NCBI GenBank assembly: GCA_964393615.1
Contig: CAYMUR010000062.1
Coordinates: 1 to 32,022 of the forward strand
Reading direction: 5' to 3'
Length of the DNA: 32,022 bases
DNA from: CAYMUR01 sp964393615
GTDB lineage: Bacteria > Planctomycetota > Planctomycetia > Pirellulales > Pirellulaceae
Part shown: positions 8,358 to 17,134 of the stretch, piece by piece
Position numbering within the stretch: position 1 is the first letter of the stretch
How the letters are laid out: every line of letters begins with the position of its first letter
Made by a program: the position numbers and the translations under genes
The notes under the pieces: model-generated
Database searches by the model: none
The model's input: the letters and a program-made list of their open reading frames with translations, nothing else
Told to the model about the DNA's origin: nothing

Positions 8358-10368
8358 CATACCCCACCACGCGACTCGTGTCACCACTAACATCGGCTGA
8401 GGTGCCATAGGCCACTCTCTCACAACGCCCTAGAGAACCGAGTTGCTGTAAGGCCAGCATGACAATCACCGCTGGAATGAGGCCACACATGCTAATCCGT
8501 TCTTTGGCAACGGTGTCGTACAGATGGCGAGGATCAAGGGTTTCCATGGCTTGGAGAGCGATTTCGTCTAATCGACGATTCTCCGTGTCATCCGCAAAAT
8601 GATTCATGTCACTGGAAATGACCATTAATGGACGTGGTCGCAAGTCACCAATCACACGCACCAAACCCTCTGCAAAAACTTGACAGCGTTCGAAATCACC
8701 ACTTCCAAGTGCCATACCAACGATCCGAGACTGGGATGCAAGCTGGGCAAGAAACGGCAATTCGACTTCAATACAATGCTCTCGAGCGTGTGCTGCCGCG
8801 TCCAACTGCAGTCCCGGAATCGCTTCCGCAAGTTCCCTGGCCAACGGCAAATCTGCTTGTAATGTTTGATCACCAATCGACCAGCGATCGTGAGGAGCAA
8901 TGGCCCAGTCGACACCCAACCGCGTATGCTTAGGGCCGATGAGGATAACGCGATCAGGAATCTTAACGCGCCGAAAGACAGTAGCTGCAATCCCACCGGA
9001 ATACCTTAAACCCGCGTGGGGCACCATGACGGCGGAACAGTCTTCGGCCACCCCTGTGTGTTGCTGCAAGAGTCCACCTACCAGCTGCTTTAATTCGGAG
9101 GGATCCGCTGGATAAAATGTCCCGGAAACTGCAGGGGTTCGCACCGTCGCTCCAAGCTGTGGCACAGTTACATTCGAAAAACTTGCCGAGGAACAAGACG
9201 ACTGGGCTGCCAGGCTGATTACTTGAGCGGCATTGGGATTCTGTATCTGCAACTGTTCGACAGTATGGGTAAGCAATTCTACAGGAGATTGTTGCGGGTC
9301 GTACCGCCATGCCATTTTCCCGGACTCCATGATCATACATGCACGGCAACTCGTATCGAATCCGCGCAAATCGTGCTTTGCAAAGTTACCATGCACCGCC
9401 GAATCACTAAGCACCGTCACGTTGACGGCAAAGTTTCTTATCCTGTCTACTGTTTCCTGCTCGGCTGCACACACTTTGGCAGCGTTTTCGCAAAGACGAA
9501 ACAAAGTCGACTGCAACGGTATACCAGGACGCAAGGAAATCGTCCCCACTCCAGAAGGAGCCGTTGACATCTCACCCCAATGAATGGCGATACCATGAAC
9601 CGTTCCGTCCGGACAGCCCGGAAAATAGTAACTGGGAGTGGCGCCACTAACCAACGCCATTAAATTCTCATGGCAAAGCTGTGCAAGACTTTTCATTTGC
9701 GATGGATTGGCGATCGGTGTCAATGATAATGCATCACCCGTTAATGTACCGCTCGTAAATGGCGATTGAACAACATGGGTTTGAAACGTCAAGATGCGGG
9801 TCGCGTCATTCTGCCAGGCATCGGGAGACACCTCTGCTTTGCGACAAACCTGTCCTAAAAAGGCGGTTGCGTCCAGGCCATGCTCGACTGCCACTTCGGG
9901 TAATAATAATCCTGTCTTGGAACCACATTGAATACTTAGACCGTGTGTCCCCACAGCCACATCAGCCGAACGGGCAACACCTTTGGACGTCAACGGCTGA
10001 AATCCGTATAAAAGAGAAACGGTCACATCGAGAAATTCTAATTCAACGGGAGATACCGCTGGCATGCGCACATCTTGCGTCGCCGTAGTGGCAGCAACTT
10101 CGCACAATACTCGGAATAGTGAATCGGGCTGGCGTACCGCCCCACAACACCCTCGCAAATAGCCTTGTCGCTTGAGCGTGACAAAACAGCCCATCACATT
10201 CTCGCTTGAGATACCGTTCAGTTCCGGATCAAGGTTTGCCACAGGACGATTTAAAACCGTTGCCGCGACAACTTCACAAACCGTGTGATGGATGGCCTGT
10301 TTTTGTGTCTGGGTAAGTACTGGTAGTCTTGGTATCTCGGCGTTAGTGAGTGGCACATCCATTGGCAT
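8338..10368 (-). CDS. AMMECR1-MEMO fusion protein (AmmeMemoRadiSam A+B)
   Basis: This 676-aa protein joins two parts of the AmmeMemoRadiSam system. An AMMECR1 domain lies at about 20-200 with the hallmark LRGCCG at 71-76. A MEMO domain lies at about 406-676, starting 'VRTPAVSGTFYPAD'. The MEMO residues line up with the metal/active-site set known from human MEMO1: H451 (PHAG), H481, H531, H590 (MNHF) and C628 (MCG). Between them are about 200 residues (205-400) that I do not recognise, including a CRAC motif (C341, C344). The usual third member, a radical SAM enzyme, is not in this window. The system's chemistry is unproven. The ATG at 10368 is preceded by AAGGAA; a second ATG two codons later is possible. 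The protein has no signal peptide and is probably cytoplasmic. Confidence 0.88.
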   Translation of the reverse strand: MPMDVPLTNAEIPRLPVLTQTQKQAIHHTVCEVVAATVLNRPVANLDPELNGISSENVMGCFVTLKRQGYLRGCCGAVRQPDSLFRVLCEVAATTATQDVRMPAVSPVELEFLDVTVSLLYGFQPLTSKGVARSADVAVGTHGLSIQCGSKTGLLLPEVAVEHGLDATAFLGQVCRKAEVSPDAWQNDATRILTFQTHVVQSPFTSGTLTGDALSLTPIANPSQMKSLAQLCHENLMALVSGATPSYYFPGCPDGTVHGIAIHWGEMSTAPSGVGTISLRPGIPLQSTLFRLCENAAKVCAAEQETVDRIRNFAVNVTVLSDSAVHGNFAKHDLRGFDTSCRACMIMESGKMAWRYDPQQSPVELLTHTVEQLQIQNPNAAQVISLAAQSSCSSASFSNVTVPQLGATVRTPAVSGTFYPADPSELKQLVGGLLQQHTGVAEDCSAVMVPHAGLRYSGGIAATVFRRVKIPDRVILIGPKHTRLGVDWAIAPHDRWSIGDQTLQADLPLARELAEAIPGLQLDAAAHAREHCIEVELPFLAQLASQSRIVGMALGSGDFERCQVFAEGLVRVIGDLRPRPLMVISSDMNHFADDTENRRLDEIALQAMETLDPRHLYDTVAKERISMCGLIPAVIVMLALQQLGSLGRCERVAYGTSADVSGDTSRVVGYAGMLLG

Positions 10369-11429
10369 ACTACATTCCTTTTCTTGTGCCCTAGATACTT
10401 CCCAAGATCACCTACCACCCTAAGCCAGGCTGTCACAATCCAGACAACCTAATACAACCACTGTGCTACATTTCTTCCTTGGAAAGAGCCCAGTCAATTT
10501 CACTTCGGTCAGAAATCACCCAACAAAAAAGACGAACCCGCGCTAGAATCGCACATACGCAAGCCACCGTCAAGCAGAGTCCGACTACCCGGGGAGGCAA
10601 TTGAGAAAATGTTATCTGCGAATCGGTACGATCGTCTTTTAGGGTCTCCAGAGACATGCCAACAGGGTAAACTTCGCTTTGGCAAACAGCGGCAAGCCAC
10701 ACGTAACGTGACTCGATTTCGGCGCCCCACTGATACGTACCCTGCCTTACCATTCTTGCCTAAAAGGTTTACGAAGATATTTTTGGCTTTGTGTGATTTA
10801 ACCCACCACTTGGTTGCTGAGGTTGTTACACCATGCTACGGAAACTTGCATCTCTTTGCACAAAGTATCCATGTCGACAGGGCACCCATCGAAAAACCCG
10901 GGTGGTATGTCGCTGCTGGAACGTGTTTCACTCCCAGATTAACTTCCCTGCTGTAAATCCGTCAACAAAATCCACACCCGTTCTGACCAACATTTTTCCC
11001 CATTTGAATGCTGTCCGTCTGGTCTGCCCTGACTGCACGCCGCCAGACCATGAGACCATGACCAATACGATTTACCAGCTAAGAGCATGTGTGAACCAGA
11101 CAACATCACCGGCATCTGTAACACGAGTGAACACTAGTTAGCACAATCCTTTCCAATCAGATTGACTGACACGCTTGCAGACTTGGCTTATCCCGTTAAA
11201 CTAGGCACTTGTGCAACCACTAAATACTGCATCATGCCTGGGACAAGTAAAGCGAGGAACGCTACCATTCCACCTTATATGGTTTAGTACTCTTCGTCGA
11301 TGACTGATTACCCGCCAACCACTCGAGGATCGTTTTTCTAAATTAACGACATCCATGCAACAGCCGGATGGATGAAATGGTTCCATGATTTAACCGTATC
11401 AATCTCACATTTCCACGCCAAATATTTTT
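10369..11429. other. Long intergenic region, no credible gene
   Basis: About 1.06 kb lies between the divergent AMMECR1-MEMO and oxidoreductase genes, so it should hold both promoters. Open frames up to about 115 codons exist on both strands, but none resembles a known family or has a good ribosome site. I found no tRNA cloverleaf or T-loop signature. A 7-bp inverted repeat TGGTCTG/CAGACCA (11020-11026 with 11044-11050) is the only clear symmetry. It may contain an unrecognised small gene, an RNA or gene remnants. Confidence 0.4.
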
Positions 11430-12398
11430 ATGATTCGCTTAGCTCTGGTTCAACCTGGCAAGTTAATTGACACCTATCTGGCAAGCCTTCCGTATGTTGA
11501 CAACCTGAATGTAACAGCAGTTGTCGAAGACAATACAGAACGGGCAGGTATTGCGGCAAACCGGCTTGGCGTTTCGCTTGCAACGACCTCTCTGGAAGAT
11601 TTGTTACAGCAACAACAAGACTTCGATGCGATCGCGCTGCATGTACCCTTAGAAAAACGGCTCACTGCCATCCAGCTGGCTTCCGCAGCAGGAAAACATG
11701 TCTTCGTCACAACTCCGCTGGCTCCTACCGCCGAGGAAGCACGTGCAATTTACACAACCTGCACCAAGGCAGCAGTCCGCTTGATGGTGACTTCTTATTT
11801 CCGTTATTTACCTTCGTCGCTCACCCTTCAGGAACAGCTTGTTTCCGGAAAACTAGGAAAACCGGGGCTGATCCGTTTACACCACTGGACGCCCTGTCCT
11901 CAACATATTGTGTCGTTGATATCGCAAATCACGGCCGAGATCGATGTCATTAACTGGCTGATGGATATGATGCCTGAAATCATTTTCACACTGGGTAAAA
12001 AAAATACTGACACACAACCTGGTGACATTCAGATTCATTTGGGATACCCCACAGGTGCGATGGCCGTCATCGATATCGTCCATACGTTGCCCGTCAATTC
12101 TGATCCTTACTACTCTTTGACCCTGATCGGATCAACCGGCGCAGCGTATGCGGATGACCATCGTAATGTCCAGTTGTTGTTTCAGGATAAAACGGCAACC
12201 GCCCCTAAATTAGAATTCACGTCTCAGGTGTTGCGCCAACAACTTCGCGAATTTTCGGAATCAATTCTTCACAACAGGCAACCCACTAGCAACGGCCACA
12301 CAGATGAACAGGCCTTACTTGTGGCTCGTGGTGCGGCCGATTCGCTACAGGCAGGCCGGCCGGTGAGAATTGCCGGAGAACAATATGAACTTATCTGA
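11430..12398 (+). CDS. Gfo/Idh/MocA family protein lacking the EKP motif
   Basis: This 322-aa protein has the length and fold pattern of the Gfo/Idh/MocA family: an N-terminal nucleotide-binding half, 'IQLASAAGKHVFVTTPLAPT' at 81-100, and a C-terminal half ending in the usual 'ALLVARGAADSLQAGRPVRI'. Two family hallmarks are changed. The glycine-rich loop is replaced by 'LALVQPGK' (4-11), and the catalytic EKP reads TTP (94-96), so the active-site lysine is missing. It may therefore be a non-catalytic partner or act by another chemistry. The next gene, also in this family, starts 14 nt before its stop, so the two are probably translated together and could form a heteromer. The ATG at 11430 has no clear Shine-Dalgarno. 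It has no signal peptide and should be cytoplasmic. Confidence 0.82.
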   Translation: MIRLALVQPGKLIDTYLASLPYVDNLNVTAVVEDNTERAGIAANRLGVSLATTSLEDLLQQQQDFDAIALHVPLEKRLTAIQLASAAGKHVFVTTPLAPTAEEARAIYTTCTKAAVRLMVTSYFRYLPSSLTLQEQLVSGKLGKPGLIRLHHWTPCPQHIVSLISQITAEIDVINWLMDMMPEIIFTLGKKNTDTQPGDIQIHLGYPTGAMAVIDIVHTLPVNSDPYYSLTLIGSTGAAYADDHRNVQLLFQDKTATAPKLEFTSQVLRQQLREFSESILHNRQPTSNGHTDEQALLVARGAADSLQAGRPVRIAGEQYELI

Positions 12399-13501
12399 CA
12401 AGAAAAAGCCATTCCGTGTTGGTGCGTTAAGCGTTGTCAAACATGCCTATGTACCACAAGGAATGCTTTCGCATCCACGCTTTGAACTTGCCTTTGTCGC
12501 TGACGACGAAGACCAACCTGACTGGGTTCATGAACGGAACGCTAACTTTGCTGCAAAATGGAACGTCCCCTACGTTCGCAATGTGGAACTTGCAATTCAG
12601 GAACATGTGGTCGATATTGCTGTTGTCAGCTCCGCCGCAGAACGCCACTGTGATCTAAGTGTACGAGCAGCCCACGCGGGTCTGCATGTTGTTCAAGACA
12701 AGCCCATGTCAACAACCCTGTCGGAATGTGATCGCGTCATCGATGCCGTGGACAAACATGGAGTCAAGTTCCTGATGTGGAACCGTAATCTATTACCTTC
12801 TGTTCAACAAACGCGTGAACTAATCCACCAAGGTAAAATCGGTGACTTGCGAGCCATTCATGTCGATTTTTATTTTGCCAAAGATGCCGGACCACCTCTT
12901 GGATCTCGACCATCTCATGAACCACCACAGAATTGGCTGGAAGCGCTGATTGCTGCCGGCAAAACGGGTGCGGACGGAGGAATAGGGCATGAACCGATGG
13001 GAGAATTGGAAGTCGAAGGCATTTATCCGCTGGGTTATATCTCTCGCCTTGACAACTCTCGTGTACGGCGAGTTTTTGCACGTACAACAGCACATTTTCA
13101 CCAACTACAAGCCGATCATGGAGTCGATGACCTGGCAAGTGTTTCTCTTGAAATGGAAAGCGGAGTGCGAGCAACCCTCTGCATCGGCCGTATCGGAAAT
13201 GCAAGTCACCCTGACATTGGTGAGATCAAAATTCGCGTCACAGGATCGAATGGTGCCTTGGTAGTCCACGAAGGGCGGCCGGAAATCGGGCTATACTACC
13301 GCGGGCAACCCGAAACAGATTTTCCCAATATTAGGCTTGCCAATGACAACGACTGGCTCTTAGCTGANNNNNNNNNNGGACGAAGACGGTGACACGATAC
13401 TCAACGCCCGCACCAGCCGCGCCATCTGCGCGACAATCCAAGCAGCGATCGAATCAGGAAAAACAGGCCAGGTAGTGGAAGTAAAACACCGCAACGATTA
13501 A
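12385..13501 (+). CDS. Gfo/Idh/MocA family oxidoreductase, interrupted by assembly gap
   Basis: The N-terminal 327 residues read from ATG 12385 (GGAGA upstream; a TTG at 12370 is less likely) to a run of 10 N at 13368-13377. After the gap the true frame shifts by one: from 13379 it reads DEDGDTILNARTSRAICATI, then 'QAAIESGKTGQVVEV', and stops at 13499-13501. Reading straight through would give a false stop at 13390-13392. The gap therefore does not have its true length of 10, or not modulo 3, and the gene is probably intact. The family's EKP appears as DKP (105-107), keeping the catalytic lysine. The N-terminus lacks a classic GxGxxG (RVGALSVVKHAY). It overlaps the preceding family member by 14 nt. 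It is probably a cytoplasmic sugar or cyclitol dehydrogenase; substrate unknown. Confidence 0.85.
13368..13377. other. Assembly gap (10 N)
   Basis: Ten ambiguous bases interrupt the coding sequence of the second paired oxidoreductase. The reading frame differs on the two sides, so the number of N does not reflect the real length modulo 3. Confidence 0.99.
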
Positions 13502-13566
13502 TCATCCTGCTACCAGCGCCCGTCGCAGACTTATCTCTTTCCCTAAAGGCTGTTTTGGTGATTCGG

Positions 13567-14352
13567 TTAATATTGAAAATGTTTGATCGTCTCTCCCTTG
13601 TCACCGATTTGCGACAAGGATTCGATTCCGATTTCCAAGTGAAGATCCGACCATTCGCGTGTAACTTTCGCATCACTTTGGGTGGTCTTGGTGCCTTCTG
13701 GATCGAGTGGCAAGTCGGACACCAGTAGTAATGCGCCCCTCGCTATCTGGTTTTTATGTCCAACGACGAACAATGTTGCTGTTTCCATGTCGATGGCAAT
13801 TGCAGTGACTTCGCGAAGCTGATCTTTAAAATGTTCGTCATGCTCCCACACACGCCGGTTCGTGGTGTAAACGACTCCTGTACGATAATCCAGGTTATGC
13901 TCTAACATTCGTTCCGACACAAATTTATGCAACTTGAATGAAGGCAGCGCGGGAACTTTAGCTGGGAGATAGTCATTAGAAGTTCCCTCGCCTCGAATGG
14001 CAGCAATCGGAAGGATAAAATGACCTATCTCCGTCGATTTTTTAAGGCCACCACATTTCCCCAAAAACAACACGGCCTTCGGTTGACGTGCTGTTAGTAA
14101 ATCCATAATCGTCGCTGCATTGGCCGACCCCATGTGGAAATTAATCATGGTCAGCCCATTGTCATTCGTAGCCGCTTGCATCGGCTTGTTTTCACCATAC
14201 ATCTTGCAACCGAACCGATCGGCAAACTTGACAAGATAGTTCTTGAAATTCGTCAGCAATACGTAGTCCCCGAAGCGGTCCAATTCCATTCCCGTATATC
14301 GTGGTAACCATTCACGGACGAGATCAAGTTTTGTGAGACGTGACTCAGTCAT
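13567..14352 (-). CDS. amn: AMP nucleosidase (short form)
   Basis: This is a cytoplasmic enzyme of the nucleoside phosphorylase/nucleosidase superfamily, matching the roughly 260-aa AMP nucleosidase type that splits AMP into adenine and ribose 5-phosphate. Visible motifs, counted from the start used here, are WLPRYTG and 'YVLLTNFKNY' near the N-terminus, the phosphate-site stretch LFLGKCGG (ending about 102), 'GEGTSNDYLP', the AIDMETATLF segment near 190, and SDLPL with the base-contacting Asp near 213. The start is uncertain: ATGs also exist at 14370 and 14406, but the extra residues (VRSAIVFYFRL) look non-native. I use 14352 (MTESRLTKLDL), which has AAGAAG upstream. It follows yidD closely and is probably in the same transcript, contributing to purine turnover. 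Confidence 0.88.
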   Translation of the reverse strand: MTESRLTKLDLVREWLPRYTGMELDRFGDYVLLTNFKNYLVKFADRFGCKMYGENKPMQAATNDNGLTMINFHMGSANAATIMDLLTARQPKAVLFLGKCGGLKKSTEIGHFILPIAAIRGEGTSNDYLPAKVPALPSFKLHKFVSERMLEHNLDYRTGVVYTTNRRVWEHDEHFKDQLREVTAIAIDMETATLFVVGHKNQIARGALLLVSDLPLDPEGTKTTQSDAKVTREWSDLHLEIGIESLSQIGDKGETIKHFQY

Positions 14353-14418
14353 GGACTTCTTGGAAAACATTAGACGAAAATAGAAAACTATGGCACTGCG
14401 CACCATCCCCAGGATTCA

Positions 14419-14658
14419 TCATGGCAAATCCTCACCGCCTGGATTCCAGGGGTGACAGCGACAGATGCGTCCCACAGACCGTACGCTCCCAGAAATAAAC
14501 CCGTACTTCTTGACGACAGCAATACAATAGGCACTACAAGTGGGACGAAAACGGCAATTAGCACCCAGCCAAGGACTAATCAACAACTGGTACCCTCGGA
14601 CGGCTGTGATTAACAGCCAAGTCGGGAAGCCGACAAATTGGGTCCAGAAAAATCGCAA
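14419..14658 (-). CDS. yidD: Membrane protein insertion efficiency factor YidD
   Basis: This is a small (about 79 aa) inner-membrane-associated protein that assists YidC-dependent membrane insertion. The family signature is nearly complete: 'RGYQLLISPWLGANCRFRPTCSAYC', with its conserved cysteines, and RCHPWNPGG at the C-terminus. The start is non-ATG. Upstream in frame a stop is met, leaving TTG at 14673 or TTG at 14658. The second has GGAGG ending 8 nt before it and is preferred. The gene follows rnpA on the same strand, as in most bacteria, but 150 nt separate them here, and rpmH is not next to them. AMP nucleosidase follows. Confidence 0.92.
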   Translation of the reverse strand: MRFFWTQFVGFPTWLLITAVRGYQLLISPWLGANCRFRPTCSAYCIAVVKKYGFISGSVRSVGRICRCHPWNPGGEDLP

Positions 14659-14825
14659 TCCGGCATCCTCCAACGTGCGTTAATAATCATTCCCCATGAC
14701 GTAACCGCTCATCACCGTTGATAAATGGCTACCACTTATTTTGTGACGACCGGCCCTGTTGTCCCATCACCAACCCAATAGACACCCCAAACAACCATAT
14801 GTTCACCGATCGAACATCTCATCTT

Positions 14826-15188
14826 TCAATGGGAAATGCCATCGACTAGTCGTTTATTAATTCGTGCCACAAGCCTTTTCAACGAGTGCTCCAAGGACTT
14901 CAAGTTTGGCTCGCCTCCACGCGAAATGACGACGATATCGAGCGATGCGGGCAACACGTTGCGATTCAAACGAAAAGCTTCACGCATCAAACGTTTCCAA
15001 CGATTCCGCACGACCGCGCTACCAATCTTGCGTGACACAACCAATCCCACGCGTGAAACATCGAGTTGATTTCGACGTGCATAGACTACGACCATGCCAT
15101 CGGCAGCAGACTCTCTTTGGCGGAATACTTCGTCAAATTCCTGACGATGCAATAAACGATATTTTTTGAAAAAGCGATATTCCAACAC
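14826..15188 (-). CDS. rnpA: Ribonuclease P protein component
   Basis: This is the 120-aa protein subunit of RNase P, which helps the catalytic RNA remove 5' leaders from tRNA precursors. The family signature RNRWKRLMREAFR is at 61-73, the basic N-terminus reads FFKKYRLLHRQEFDEVF, and 'VGLVVSRKIGSAVVRN' precedes the signature. The start is GTG at 15188; the preceding gene stops only 7 nt upstream (TGA at 15198-15196), indicating an operon. Length and motif spacing are normal. The usual upstream neighbour rpmH is replaced by a small membrane protein and a J-domain gene. Confidence 0.95.
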   Translation of the reverse strand: MLEYRFFKKYRLLHRQEFDEVFRQRESAADGMVVVYARRNQLDVSRVGLVVSRKIGSAVVRNRWKRLMREAFRLNRNVLPASLDIVVISRGGEPNLKSLEHSLKRLVARINKRLVDGISH

Positions 15189-15195
15189 GTATCAT

Positions 15196-15528
15196 TCATT
15201 CTAGTGGATCTTCGTCGCCGAGGGAAACCAGTGGTTTTTGCCACCAATCATCCTCTGTATGCGTCACTTTCGTAGACGACGATTCTCGTGAATTCATATT
15301 GGCATAACGTCGCACAAGCCGGGCCCCCAACCAAGCGACCGCCATGAGGACAATCCCAGCCAAAACGAGTTCCACCAATAGCGCGAACAGCTGTGTACTA
15401 GTTTCCGGGTCGAGTTGCTCCAAAACGGTCTGTTTTTTTGCAAGGGCCACAGGTGGTAGGGACTGGGATGTAAATTCTGGGATCATCTCCATATATTTCG
15501 ATAACAATGCTTCTGCCATGTTTAACAT
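15196..15528 (-). CDS. Small single-pass membrane protein of unknown function
   Basis: This 110-aa protein matches no family I recognise. It has one strong transmembrane segment at about 47-70 (LFALLVELVLAGIVLMAVAWLG), followed by positive residues (RLVRRY), which favours a cytoplasmic C-terminus. The tail is acidic and Ser/Thr-rich (HTEDDWWQKPLVSLGDEDPLE). The ATG at 15528 is used; a second ATG at 15519 is possible. It sits 13 nt after the J-domain gene and 7 nt before rnpA, so it is almost certainly in the same operon. The position suggests, but does not show, a link to protein folding or membrane insertion. Confidence 0.75.
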   Translation of the reverse strand: MLNMAEALLSKYMEMIPEFTSQSLPPVALAKKQTVLEQLDPETSTQLFALLVELVLAGIVLMAVAWLGARLVRRYANMNSRESSSTKVTHTEDDWWQKPLVSLGDEDPLE

Positions 15529-15541
15529 TCCAGGTACCTAT

Positions 15542-16495
15542 CTACCATTTCAGGTCGGCACGTGGGTCTAACGGATGACGCTCATTTAATTGTTCGATCA
15601 ATGCCTGATCTTCTTGACTTAAGGTGGTGGGAAGTACAATCTGCAGAATGGCAAACAGGTCACCTGCCTGCTCTGATTTGACGGGAATTCCATGACCTTT
15701 TACCCGCAAACGTGTTCCCCCTGAGCTGCCTGCTGGAACCTTGAGAGAAATAAACCCCTGGGGCGTGGGAACATCGATGGTAGAACCAAGTGCAGCTTCG
15801 GCAAGAGTCACAGGTACACGTACTTCCAAATGATTTCCGCGGCGTTCAAAACAGGAATGGGACTCAAGACGCACCGTAATTAGCAGATCACCAGGCTGAC
15901 TATTTCTCCGAGACTTGTCACCTTGGCCGCGCAACCGAATTTTTTTTCCATCTTCAATCCCGGCGGGAATTTTTACGGTAATCGTTTCTGTCTTTCCGTT
16001 AGCTCGTTCAATCCGCAGGTTAACATCACCACCCTCAATCGCCTCCTTCAGGGGCACCCACACTTCGTGCTCCAGGTCGGCACCACGCTGTGCCGCTCGC
16101 GGACCACCGGCCGCACCCCGTCCCCCAGTGAATTGTTTGAACAAGTCAGCAAATCCTCCACCCGTGTCACCAAATCGGCCACCAAGCAATTCACCTAAGT
16201 CGATCTCTTCAAATCCGGCTCCCGGCCGACCTGTGCCATACCTCGTCGCCCCTCCCTGCGAACCAGCCCCCATCGACTCAAAAGAGCTCCCATAACGATC
16301 GTAAAGCTCTCGCTTATTGGGATCGCTCAAAACATCAAAAGCGCGCTGTACTGTCTGAAAACGGCCTTTGGCATTCTTGTCATCAGGGTTCAAGTCAGGA
16401 TGATAGCGACGCGCCAAGTTACGGTAAGCTTTTTGAATCTCAGCTTCCGACGCGTTACGATTAATTCCCAGAACTTTGTAGTAATCTTCAGCCAT
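15542..16495 (-). CDS. J-domain co-chaperone, DnaJ class II (CbpA-like)
   Basis: This 317-aa cytoplasmic co-chaperone stimulates DnaK ATPase and delivers clients. The N-terminal J domain (1-70) carries HPD at 32-34 and 'KRELYDRYG'. A Gly-rich linker follows at about 70-135 (ELLGGRFGDTGGGFADLFKQF). The C-terminal substrate-binding region has 'VKIPAGIEDGKKIRLRGQG' and 'LKVPAGSSGGTRLRVKGHG', as in CbpA. The four CxxCxGxG zinc motifs of DnaJ are absent, so it is a class II protein. The ATG at 16495 gives the canonical MAEDYYKVLG start. It heads a minus-strand gene string with the membrane protein, rnpA and yidD. Confidence 0.94.
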   Translation of the reverse strand: MAEDYYKVLGINRNASEAEIQKAYRNLARRYHPDLNPDDKNAKGRFQTVQRAFDVLSDPNKRELYDRYGSSFESMGAGSQGGATRYGTGRPGAGFEEIDLGELLGGRFGDTGGGFADLFKQFTGGRGAAGGPRAAQRGADLEHEVWVPLKEAIEGGDVNLRIERANGKTETITVKIPAGIEDGKKIRLRGQGDKSRRNSQPGDLLITVRLESHSCFERRGNHLEVRVPVTLAEAALGSTIDVPTPQGFISLKVPAGSSGGTRLRVKGHGIPVKSEQAGDLFAILQIVLPTTLSQEDQALIEQLNERHPLDPRADLKW

Positions 16496-17134
16496 TGCCG
16501 TTTAAAGGCTTCATTGTGATAGAAATTGAAATTGGGAATCGGCCAGAATCGCCACCCTGACGCATGACAGCCTATCCGTTATTCGTGATGTTTCTTTTGA
16601 TCTAACTCGATACACATTGCACAAACTTTTTCCGACCCTGCTGGTGGCTACTCTATTCTAAAAGGCTTGTCCCAGTCGGTTCAAGTCGGTTACCCCTCTC
16701 TTACGACGTACGGCCAGAGAGAGAACGCCAGCAAAGCCCCTAAAAATGCCGTCCGTCTGCACCGAACAGACGGAGAATGCGGAAAGTTCAGGCAATGACA
16801 GCCACAATGGGCAGCCAATTCTTCATGGAAAAGGTAATTGTCTGATCCAGTAGCCTGTTTCCTTATTTCGATTGCTGCCATCGTTTATTGACGAGATTCG
16901 AAAAATGCTAGACTTGAGAAGAAATAATCTCTAATATTCAGCCGGGTGGCTACCCAGAAAATATCCCGCCCGACTCGTATTGCTAACGGCACCGCTATAT
17001 TTGTACAGGAATAGACGGTCGAACCTCCCCCACTACGCCTGAAAGCTAGACCGATCATCGATGCAATAGGGGACTATTTCCCGATCGACTGTCCTACGTC
17101 TCAACCGGTAAAGACTGAATCCATTACAGAACCT
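16496..17134. other. Intergenic region between divergent genes
   Basis: About 640 bases separate the J-domain gene (minus) from the CehA-like gene (plus), so both promoters should lie here. Open frames are short and unrecognised. It contains an 8-bp perfect hairpin at 16752-16774 and a 10-bp-period direct repeat, AGTCGGTTCA then AGTCGGTT, at 16674-16691. I see no tRNA and no heat-shock CIRCE inverted repeat (TTAGCACTC-N9-GAGTGCTAA) upstream of the J-domain gene. Confidence 0.45.
16752..16774. other. Perfect 8-bp hairpin in intergenic region
   Basis: TCCGTCTG (16752-16759) pairs perfectly with CAGACGGA (16767-16774) around a 7-nt loop. No T-run follows on either strand, so it is not a classic intrinsic terminator. 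It could be an operator or part of an untranslated RNA. Confidence 0.35.

Noticed and set aside
10466..10753. Open frame of 95 codons on the minus strand in the gene-poor region
   Set aside because: It has a hydrophobic segment, but no ribosome site, no family likeness, and overlaps equally long frames on both strands.
14674..14825. Possible 28-codon gene between rnpA and yidD
   Set aside because: Too short and no family likeness; the 150-nt gap is better treated as untranslated.
16671..16700. GGTTCAAGTC resembling a tRNA T-loop
   Set aside because: No acceptor, anticodon or D-arm pairing can be built around it; it is part of a 10-bp direct repeat.
16690..16881. Open frame of 63 codons, minus strand, upstream of the J-domain gene, considered as the missing rpmH
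   Set aside because: The translation lacks the basic L34 pattern (KRTFQPNN, RRRAKGR) and matches nothing known.
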